A stretch of DNA of 5,267 bases. Origin: an uncultured Candidatus Udaeobacter sp. (lineage in GTDB: Bacteria > Verrucomicrobiota > Verrucomicrobiia > Chthoniobacterales > UBA10450). The notes under the pieces are model-generated. The model was not told the DNA's origin. It was given only the letters and a program-made list of their open reading frames with translations, and searched no databases. Below, piece after piece: positions 1 to 4,770 of this stretch. Both the position numbers and the translations under genes were made by a program. Within the stretch, counting starts at the first letter, position 1. Every line of letters begins with the position of its first letter. The DNA lies in assembly GCA_955652715.1 (NCBI GenBank), contig CATPBS010000264.1, positions 1 to 5,267 of the forward strand, in the 5' to 3' direction.

Positions 1-1
1 A

Positions 2-187
2 GGCGGCGGCCTGATTGGCGATGGTCATCCTGTAGGGGCGACCGGTGTTCGCCAGGTGTTCGAAGCATATCAGCAGCTCACCGGACAGGCGGGCGCGCGC
101 CAGATCGAGAACGTGCGGAAATTCCTCACGTTTAACATGGGCGGCAGCCTTACGACTTCGGTCGCCATGGTCTGGGGACGCCATTGA
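2..187 (+). CDS. SCP2-type thiolase (acetyl-CoA acetyltransferase-like), C-terminal fragment
   Basis: The last 61 codons of a thiolase are visible; the 5' part lies outside the window and the gene ends at TGA 185-187. Thiolases make or cleave the C-C bond of beta-ketoacyl-CoA in the cytoplasm. The frame opens with GGGLIGDGHPVGATG, the GHPxGATG motif that carries the catalytic histidine, and continues with a helix (VRQVFEAYQQLTGQAG) and the final strand pair NMGGSLTTSVAMVW. Classical degradative and biosynthetic thiolases have a CxG motif in that last segment, where the Cys is the general acid/base. Here the position reads N-M-G, as in many SCP2-like and archaeal-type thiolases. This points to the SCP2/lipid-transfer thiolase subgroup rather than FadA or PhaA. 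The substrate cannot be told from this fragment. The family call is secure and the subgroup is likely. Confidence 0.9.
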   Translation, partial: GGGLIGDGHPVGATGVRQVFEAYQQLTGQAGARQIENVRKFLTFNMGGSLTTSVAMVWGRH

Positions 188-225
188 GATCGTTCTAGCG
201 CATATTAAATTCTTTTTGCGCTTCC

Positions 226-269
226 GCGAAACGCAACCGGCGTCGCGTCGTTTCGCATTCTTGTTTTAG
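226..269 (+). terminator. Candidate intrinsic terminator after the thiolase gene
   Basis: A perfect 8-bp inverted repeat, GCGAAACG (226-233) and CGTTTCGC (249-256), encloses a 15-nt loop and is followed by the T-rich tract ATTCTTGTTTT (257-267). It begins 38 bases after the thiolase stop, where a terminator is expected. The large loop and interrupted T run make it weaker than a textbook example. A smaller stem TTGCG (216-220)/CGCAA (232-236) overlaps the left arm, so the two cannot form together. Confidence 0.45.
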
Positions 270-312
270 AGTTCCTAAGGCCAAAATGGGGACCATGCGC
301 GTTTCCTGAAGT

Positions 313-573
313 GTGACCTCGCTTGCAATTGAAGAACTTCCGCCTGTGATAAAGGAGGACGTAGAGGAATTTCTCGAGAATCACCCGCACAGTCCCACAG
401 CGCGGCTGCGGCCGAGAATGGGCATGGTTGGGGACGTCTGGCTGGCCTTTATCGGGTCAGAGCTGCGAACGGGCGCCAGTGGACTGGGATCGACACCGCG
501 TGACGCACTGGAAGATTTCAACCGACACTTCATGGAACCGCTCATTTTTCGAAACGGTTCCGAGCCAACCTAG
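313..573 (+). CDS. Conserved-looking hypothetical protein, 86 aa
   Basis: I do not recognise a named domain. The start is GTG at 313: an in-frame TGA at 307-309 closes the frame just upstream, so no earlier start is possible. The only internal alternatives are ATG at 418 and 424, giving about 51 residues. No good Shine-Dalgarno precedes the GTG. The protein is soluble, with no signal peptide or membrane segment. It has an acidic N-terminal helix (residues 5-25, IEELPPVIKEDVEEFLENHP), a basic turn (RLRPRMG, 31-37), a hydrophobic strand (DVWLAFIG, 41-48) and a C-terminal helix (STPRDALEDFNRHFMEPL). The pattern strand, Gly-rich turn, 'TPRDALEDF' helix resembles the end of a small alpha-beta fold. 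It ends 21 bases before the VOC gene on the same strand, so co-transcription is likely. Codon use resembles its neighbours and the composition is protein-like, so I take it as real; its function is unknown. Confidence 0.65.
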   Translation: MTSLAIEELPPVIKEDVEEFLENHPHSPTARLRPRMGMVGDVWLAFIGSELRTGASGLGSTPRDALEDFNRHFMEPLIFRNGSEPT

Positions 574-594
574 GCCATCGATTTAACGATTCGC

Positions 595-981
595 ATGAGA
601 GTTCCCTTCACGCTCGGGGAGGTTGGTCACTTTGGTCTAGCTGTGCGCGATCCGAAGAAAGGCGCAAAATGGTTCGAGCGCGCGCTGGGATTACGCAAGG
701 AATTCGACTTCGAAAATGGCGTCGCCGTCGGCAACGACAACGTCACGATCGCGTTATTCAAGGGAAAGCCGTCACCCGAAACGATTGATCATATGTCATT
801 CCATCTGCCAGATATGGCGACTCTGCGAAAAGCGCTCGCGCATTTAAAGAGTATCGGCGCCGACATCGAAGATCCGGGCGATGAAATCGGCCCGGAAGCT
901 GCAGGATCGAAAAACATGGGACTTTGGTTCCATGATCCCGACGGTTATCGCTGGGAGCTAAGCGTGCTCGGCGGAAAATAG
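595..981 (+). CDS. VOC-superfamily (glyoxalase/dioxygenase-fold) protein, 128 aa
   Basis: This is a single-module vicinal oxygen chelate protein of typical length for one two-repeat chain. The first beta-alpha-beta-beta-beta repeat starts at VGHFGLAVRDPKKGAKWFERALGL (residues 10-33) and the second at TIDHMSFHLPDM (63-74). It closes with the family signature FHDPDGYRWEL (112-122). The expected metal ligands are present at H12, H66 and E121. VOC proteins bind a divalent metal and act as glyoxalases, epimerases, extradiol dioxygenases, thiol transferases for fosfomycin-type drugs, or binding proteins. The sequence does not decide among these. There is no signal peptide, so it should be cytoplasmic. 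ATG 595 is the natural start because the fold begins ten residues later. It probably shares a transcript with the 86-aa gene 21 bp upstream. The family call is firm and the substrate is unknown. Confidence 0.9.
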   Translation: MRVPFTLGEVGHFGLAVRDPKKGAKWFERALGLRKEFDFENGVAVGNDNVTIALFKGKPSPETIDHMSFHLPDMATLRKALAHLKSIGADIEDPGDEIGPEAAGSKNMGLWFHDPDGYRWELSVLGGK

Positions 982-1025
982 CGTACGATTTCCTTCAGCG
1001 GTGCGGTTGCAGCCGGAACTCCGTT

Positions 1026-1048
1026 GTGCGCTGCGCACTCAAAAGTGC
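1026..1048. repeat. Overlapping inverted repeats upstream of kamA
   Basis: GTGCGC-t-GCGCAC (1026-1038) is a perfect palindrome with a one-base centre. Its right half overlaps a second stem, GCACT (1035-1039), loop CAAA, AGTGC (1044-1048). On RNA the two are mutually exclusive. There is no T run, so this is a poor intrinsic terminator of the VOC gene. A protein-binding site is equally possible. Confidence 0.4.
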
Positions 1049-1053
1049 CTGCG

Positions 1054-1081
1054 TTGACGCGATATTTAAGGGCCTTAGCTT
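1054..1081 (+). promoter_or_regulatory. Weak candidate sigma70-type promoter for kamA
   Basis: TTGACG (1054-1059) matches the -35 consensus at five of six bases. TAGCTT (1076-1081), 16 bases downstream, is only a 3/6 -10 match. The 11-base palindrome TAAGG-g-CCTTA (1067-1077) sits between the boxes and runs into the -10, so it could be an operator. Transcription would begin very near ATG 1094, which agrees with the lack of a Shine-Dalgarno there and suggests a leaderless or very short leader. This rests on pattern matching only. Confidence 0.25.
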
Positions 1082-1093
1082 TTTCAATAACAA

Positions 1094-2299
1094 ATGATCA
1101 CTTTTGCATCAGAAAAAGGGGACGGAAAAGAGTTCCTTTCTCACGCGCCAGGCTATTGGCCGGAGACCGCGCCGGAACGCTGGAACGATTGGAAATGGCA
1201 GCTCCAAAACAGGGTCACCTCCCTCGCGCAACTCGAAAAACACATCAATCTGAGCGATGAGGAGCGAAGCGGGGTTTTGCTCTCGGGCGACAAACTCGCG
1301 CTGGCAATCACGCCGCACTTTTTTAACCTAGTGCCACGAAACAATCCGGAGGACCCAATCCGGCGTCAGGTTATTCCGAGGATAGAAGAAACCTGGACTT
1401 CGCCATACGACATGGCAGATCCCTGCGGCGAAGATTCACACATGCCGGTGCCGGGGTTGGTGCACCGATATCCCGACCGAGTCCTGTTTTTGGTGACGGA
1501 CCGTTGCGCCAGTTACTGCCGCTACTGCACCCGCAGCCGCGTAGTGAGCGGCGTAGGGGAACAGGAATTGCACACAAATTTCGAAGAAGCTTACCGGTAT
1601 CTCGAAACGCACACTGAAGTGCGCGACGTGCTTTTAAGCGGCGGCGACGCTCTTATTTTCAGCGACGACAAGATCGACAAGCTACTCTCGCGATTGCGCG
1701 CGATTAAGCACATCGAGTTTATCCGCATCGGCACACGGGTTCCGATTTTTCTGCCGCAACGCATCACGCCTGAGTTGTGCGCGATACTCGCGAGACATCA
1801 TCCGCTCTGGATGAGCGTGCACGTCAATCATCCGCGCGAGTTGACGATTGAGGTGAAGCAAGCCTTGGAGCGTCTTGCGAACGCCGGCATCCCGTTGGGA
1901 AACCAAAGCGTGCTCCTCGCCGGTGTGAACGACGACCTCGAGACGATGAAAACGCTCGTGCACAAGCTCCTCATGTGCCGGGTGCGCCCTTATTACATTT
2001 ACCAGTGCGACCTGATCAATGGATCATCGCACCTGCGCACCTCAGTTGCCAAAGGGATCGAGATCATCGAGGGCCTCCGCGGCCACACCACTGGCTATGC
2101 CGTTCCGCAATTCGTCATCGACGCTCCTGGTGGCGGCGGGAAGGTGCCTATTAATCCCGGCTATATCCTGTATCACGACAACGAAAAAATCGTGATCCGC
2201 AATTACGAAGGCAAAATCTTCGAGTACCCAGAGACCGGAAACGAGAACGTCCAGTTCGCGCCACAGCGGGAATATCACGACGAGTATCTTTACTCGTAA
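1094..2299 (+). CDS. kamA: Lysine 2,3-aminomutase (radical SAM, PLP), KamA family, 401 aa
   Basis: The enzyme interconverts L-lysine and L-beta-lysine using a [4Fe-4S] cluster, S-adenosylmethionine and PLP. The radical-SAM motif C138-x3-C142-x2-C145 (in TDRCASYCRYCTRSR), the SAM-contact LLSGGDAL (180-187) and the PLP lysine K350 in DAPGGGGK are all present. Numbering runs exactly 13 ahead of the Clostridium subterminale enzyme as I recall it. R147, D306 and D343 therefore fall on its R134 (carboxylate) and D293/D330 (side-chain amine). In glutamate 2,3-aminomutase the two Asp are replaced by Lys and Asn, so lysine is the favoured substrate. The structural zinc cysteines of the clostridial enzyme are missing: position 281 is Asp and no Cys follows C305. 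An in-frame TAA at 1088-1090 fixes ATG 1094 as the first start; no Shine-Dalgarno is visible. No beta-lysine acetyltransferase or kamDE genes are adjacent, so its role (osmolyte, lysine catabolism or another) is open. An EpmB role is less likely, because that enzyme is shorter and differs around the PLP motif. Confidence 0.93.
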   Translation: MITFASEKGDGKEFLSHAPGYWPETAPERWNDWKWQLQNRVTSLAQLEKHINLSDEERSGVLLSGDKLALAITPHFFNLVPRNNPEDPIRRQVIPRIEETWTSPYDMADPCGEDSHMPVPGLVHRYPDRVLFLVTDRCASYCRYCTRSRVVSGVGEQELHTNFEEAYRYLETHTEVRDVLLSGGDALIFSDDKIDKLLSRLRAIKHIEFIRIGTRVPIFLPQRITPELCAILARHHPLWMSVHVNHPRELTIEVKQALERLANAGIPLGNQSVLLAGVNDDLETMKTLVHKLLMCRVRPYYIYQCDLINGSSHLRTSVAKGIEIIEGLRGHTTGYAVPQFVIDAPGGGGKVPINPGYILYHDNEKIVIRNYEGKIFEYPETGNENVQFAPQREYHDEYLYS

Positions 2300-2303
2300 C
2301 TTC

Positions 2304-2354
2304 CGTCATTCCGAGTCCTTCGACTTCGCTCAGAATAGGCTCCGTCGAGGAATG
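2304..2354 (-). repeat. Dispersed intergenic repeat of the CTGAGCGAAGTCGAAGG type
   Basis: Starting five bases after the kamA stop, the minus strand reads ATTCTGAGCGAAGTCGAAGG followed by ACTCGGAATGACGG. I recognise this as a short repeat scattered between genes of many soil bacteria, often near gene 3' ends. The outer ends form an inverted repeat, CATTCC (2307-2312) and GGAATG (2349-2354), so the unit can fold in RNA and may help end or protect the kamA transcript. Its identity as a genomic repeat is from memory; only one copy is in this window. Confidence 0.6.
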
Positions 2355-2446
2355 GAGCGAGCGGAACGAGCGACATGGCGGTTATGCCGCGAGGGTAGCG
2401 GCGAGAGAGTCGGGAGACGAACGAGTTCAATCTCTGACTGTTTCAG
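2355..2446. other. Purine-rich non-coding stretch with short stems, possible extension of the repeat
   Basis: The spacer continues with two GAGCGA copies (2355-2360, 2368-2373). Two competing stems follow: GCGG (2378-2381)/CCGC (2387-2390) and GCCGC (2386-2390)/GCGGC (2398-2402). A small CTGA/TCAG stem lies at 2434-2446. I see no convincing protein here: a frame is open but its translation is compositionally poor and Arg-rich. It may be the tail of the dispersed repeat next to it. Confidence 0.35.
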
Positions 2447-2517
2447 GAAAAGGTTGTTGAATCTGAGGCAGCTTGTTGCCGCATCTCAACATTGCCCTGA
2501 GAGAGGCAAACGAATTC

Positions 2518-3681
2518 ATGAAATATTCTGTTGCCATATGTGTGATGCTGTCGCTTCTGAGCGCTACTGCGGAAACACCTCAATCGGTTGAAATCCGTTT
2601 TTGTCCGGCGTCAGCGGTTCGGACTTATCCGCTGGAAAGTCGGCGCGAACTTCAAAGTCTTTTACTGCAGAATGCCGCCGTAATCAATCACGGCGGCGCG
2701 CCATTCAAGATCGATAACATTGACATCGAACTCCTGCAGTCGAATCGCGTGGTCGAGTCCCGAAAGCTTGATCGCGAGGCGATCCAGCGCATCGCTGATC
2801 GCGGCGCGAAACTGCAGGCCGCGGGCGTTCTCAAGCAGGTGACGTTTCAATTCTGCGGCACAGATTTGATTGCGCCGTCGATCAAATTGGCCGGGCCGAT
2901 TTTGGATCGAGATCGAGCGCTTCTCCTCACATCACAAGTGTTCGCATTCAGCGGCACGCGCGACATGCTGCGTATTCGCGTGCATGGCAACCTCGACAGC
3001 CATGCCACGGAACTCACAGGCTCAATCCCGATCAAATCTGAATTTGCGAAAAACAAATACATCTTCCCGCTACGAGGTATTTGGTACGTCGGCTACGGAG
3101 CTTCATTTCACACGGGCCACCGCTGGGCCGTTCCTGAAGAGTTCGCGCTCGACATCGCGAAAGTGGGTGAGAGCGGTCTGAGCCATAAAGGCGACGGTAC
3201 GCGGTTCGAAGATTATTATGCGTACCGCGCCGATGTCCTTGCAGCGGCCGACGGTCGCGTCGTTAGCGCCGCTAACGACCAGACAGAAGATTCAACCGCA
3301 ATGCAACGCCCAGATGAAACCCAGGAGGCATACTTCGCGCGACTACAGAAAGAGCAAGGGCAACGACTTGCCAAAGGCGCAACCGCAATCACGGGCAACT
3401 ACGTCATGATCGATCACGGCATGAGCGAATATTCGCTTTATGCGCACTTGCAATCGGGCAGCGTGCGCGTGCACGTTGGAGATCAAGTGAAAGGCGGCGA
3501 CGTGATTGGCAAACTCGGTTCATCTGGCAATTCAACCGAACCGCATCTTCACTTCCACGTCTGCGATAAGCCCGACCCCTTGATGTGCGCCGGTATTCCG
3601 GTGAACTTCAATAACGTCACGATTCAGTGGGCCGATCTGCCGCGCCCAATTCAGAGTGGAGACGTAGTTATCGCCAAATGA
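2518..3681 (+). CDS. Secreted M23 (LytM/LasA-type) metallopeptidase, 387 aa
   Basis: M23 enzymes are zinc endopeptidases that cut peptidoglycan cross-bridges, and some are inactive activators of amidases. ATG 2518 is chosen because it begins a clean Sec signal peptide (MKYSVAICVMLSLLSATA, likely cut before E19). GAGAGG at 2501-2506 could serve as ribosome site. A TTG start at 2473 would add 15 residues and spoil the signal. Residues 20-185 form an unidentified, probably beta-rich region with one cysteine pair (C29, C113). The M23 domain follows: zinc ligands H201 and D212 (GHRWAVPEEFALD) and H345, and catalytic-type H310 (YAHL) and H343 (EPHLHFH). All key residues are present, so it should be active. 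The first motif is wider than the usual HxxxD. A charged helical insert (about residues 252-290) interrupts the domain, and C349/C357 may form a disulfide. The product is probably periplasmic. Confidence 0.9.
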   Translation: MKYSVAICVMLSLLSATAETPQSVEIRFCPASAVRTYPLESRRELQSLLLQNAAVINHGGAPFKIDNIDIELLQSNRVVESRKLDREAIQRIADRGAKLQAAGVLKQVTFQFCGTDLIAPSIKLAGPILDRDRALLLTSQVFAFSGTRDMLRIRVHGNLDSHATELTGSIPIKSEFAKNKYIFPLRGIWYVGYGASFHTGHRWAVPEEFALDIAKVGESGLSHKGDGTRFEDYYAYRADVLAAADGRVVSAANDQTEDSTAMQRPDETQEAYFARLQKEQGQRLAKGATAITGNYVMIDHGMSEYSLYAHLQSGSVRVHVGDQVKGGDVIGKLGSSGNSTEPHLHFHVCDKPDPLMCAGIPVNFNNVTIQWADLPRPIQSGDVVIAK

Positions 3682-3800
3682 GCTCTGCGGCCGCCCAATC
3701 CGCACCCTTAAGCGAGGTCAAGATCTACGATCCTGCGTTCACCGTGGCGTGATCCTCTTCCTATCGAGCTGAAAACTGCGGCAGTAGTCAATTCCTTGCC

Positions 3801-3845
3801 CCACGGCCCCGTGGTTCCTAGCCGCCGCTTTTGTAATTTCTTTTC
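3801..3845 (+). terminator. Weak terminator-like hairpin after the M23 gene
   Basis: CCACG (3801-3805), loop GCCC with the inner G-C stacked, and CGTGG (3810-3814) form a tight GC-rich hairpin about 120 bases after the M23 stop. A T-rich tract (3829-3850) follows, but only after about 15 unpaired bases, so it is not a standard intrinsic terminator. A second small palindrome, ACTGC-g-GCAGT, lies upstream at 3775-3785. Confidence 0.25.
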
Positions 3846-3855
3846 TCTTTGGTCA

Positions 3856-3883
3856 TTGTGTAAATTTTAGGCTTGCGTATTAA
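3856..3883 (+). promoter_or_regulatory. Weak candidate promoter for the winged-helix regulator
   Basis: TTGTGT (3856-3861) and TATTAA (3878-3883) are separated by 16 bases in the most AT-rich part of the spacer, about 65 bases before ATG 3948. The boxes match the consensus at three and four of six positions. The location is better than the match. Confidence 0.3.
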
Positions 3884-3917
3884 AGATTGCGGCGTGTAAA
3901 GTCCGCACTCCACTTTT

Positions 3918-3936
3918 TTGTCACTCAATTGTCACT
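3918..3936 (+). promoter_or_regulatory. Tandem 8-bp direct repeat TTGTCACT, candidate operator
   Basis: Two identical TTGTCACT copies (3918-3925 and 3929-3936) have an 11-bp period, about one turn of the helix, so both face the same side of DNA. They end 11 bases before the regulator's ATG and downstream of the candidate promoter. That is a typical place for an autorepressor site or a leader element. They lie in the untranslated leader if ATG 3948 is the start. Confidence 0.4.
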
Positions 3937-3947
3937 TCAGCCATCCT

Positions 3948-4586
3948 ATGAACCAACGCTTAATTTCAGAAATTGGCCGCACTCAACGGCTCGAGATTAT
4001 TAACTCGCTCAAGCGCACCAGGGGATTGTCCGTCAACCAGCTCGTGGACAAAATGAACATGAGCTACATGGGGATCAAGCAGCATTGCATCACCCTTCAC
4101 CGCGACGGTTATCTGGACACGTGGCGTCGCCCGCAGAAAATGGGCCGACCGGAGATGGTCTATCGTCTGACGCGGCGGAGCCATGATCTTTTTCAGGCCG
4201 ACAGTCATCAATTCACTCTGGACCTGTTGAAGGCGGCCCAGGAAATCTACGGACCGAACGCGCCAGAGAAGCTCCTTTACAACATTTTCAAAAAGAAGAC
4301 GACGGCGCTCAAAACCAAAGCTAAGGGAGACACGGTAGCGGAACGCGCCAAATGGCTCGCTCACGTCCGAGATGGGGAAGGCTACATGGCCCAATTCATC
4401 AACGACAAAGATGATGGCCCCCAAATTCTCGAGTGTCACTCTCCAATCATGAATCTGCTGGAGCATTACCCGATCACCGGCCGGTTCGAGCAGGACATGT
4501 TCGAAGCCGTGCTGGGCACGCGTGTGCGCCGCCAAGTGAATCGCAACTCAGGTCTCTACGAGTGCGCTTTCCACTTCGCGCTCTAA
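3948..4586 (+). CDS. SufR-like winged-helix transcriptional regulator, 212 aa
   Basis: The N-terminal winged helix-turn-helix (about residues 8-76) is clear: LSVNQLVDKM, recognition helix SYMGIKQHCITLHRDGYL, then wing WRRPQKMGRPEMVYRLT. This matches the DeoR/ArsR-like architecture of SufR, the Fe-S-sensing repressor of suf genes. The C-terminal half (about 90-212) also follows the SufR layout, with 'HSPIMNLLEHYP...FEQDMFEAVLG..V' and 'GLYECAFHF'. SufR-type proteins carry Cys in the CP motif, after 'YP', near 'V.R' and in the final strand. Here the first three places read S165, G178 and probably N198, and only C206 clearly remains, with C163 displaced. It may therefore not hold a cluster. ATG 3948 is preferred over TTG 3918, because the longer form would translate through the direct repeats and add a non-conserved ten-residue tail. 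It has no suf genes beside it; its targets are unknown. Confidence 0.82.
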   Translation: MNQRLISEIGRTQRLEIINSLKRTRGLSVNQLVDKMNMSYMGIKQHCITLHRDGYLDTWRRPQKMGRPEMVYRLTRRSHDLFQADSHQFTLDLLKAAQEIYGPNAPEKLLYNIFKKKTTALKTKAKGDTVAERAKWLAHVRDGEGYMAQFINDKDDGPQILECHSPIMNLLEHYPITGRFEQDMFEAVLGTRVRRQVNRNSGLYECAFHFAL

Positions 4587-4614
4587 ACAAATTTGCATCT
4601 GCGGCGCGCGCGAG

Positions 4615-4749
4615 GTGGAACGCGGTAATTTCGCCGCTGTAAAGCGCGGTTTTGCAGCGCGCATCTCCGCCGTTACAAACCGCCGCTATATCGATACACG
4701 TTCGGTATCGCCAGGAAAGCCGATCGATTTGCTCTTTCGCAGCTTGTGA
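4615..4749 (+). other. Structured GC-rich leader with a 44-codon open frame, upstream of glgE
   Basis: This stretch between the regulator and glgE holds several inverted repeats. They are GCGG (4622-4625)/CCGC (4634-4637); CGCTGTAAA (4635-4643)/TTTGCAGCG (4651-4659) with one wobble pair and a 7-base loop; and CGATAC (4692-4697)/GTATCG (4705-4710). The element CGCCGYTRYA recurs near 4632, 4668 and 4682. A frame beginning at GTG 4615 is open for 44 codons to TGA 4747-4749, reading VERGNFAAVKRGFAARISAV and ending GKPIDLLFRSL. It is in the same frame as glgE but separated by two stops. It could be a short peptide, a decayed gene end or just a repeat; I do not call it a gene. Confidence 0.35.
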
Positions 4750-4770
4750 ATCTCGGTTGATTGATCGTCG

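Noticed and set aside
45..269. 74-aa open frame overlapping the thiolase end
   Set aside because: It lies in another frame over the recognisable thiolase C-terminus and the terminator-like stem; its translation is low-complexity and Arg/Ser-rich.
350..360. Strong AGGAGG ribosome-site-like sequence inside the 86-aa gene
   Set aside because: No start codon follows at a suitable distance; it simply encodes Lys-Glu-Asp.
1682..1963. Minus-strand frames inside kamA
   Set aside because: They are antisense shadows of a gene whose + strand protein is fully recognisable.
2473..2517. TTG start extending the M23 protein by 15 residues
   Set aside because: The extension precedes and would bury the signal peptide; ATG 2518 with an upstream GAGAGG fits better.
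3918..3947. TTG start for the winged-helix regulator
   Set aside because: It would translate the tandem TTGTCACT repeats and adds a non-conserved ten-residue tail; ATG 3948 fits the domain start.
3966..4535. 189-aa minus-strand open frame opposite the regulator
   Set aside because: It is long but covers exactly the regulator's coding region, has no recognisable domain, and the + strand has clear winged-helix motifs.
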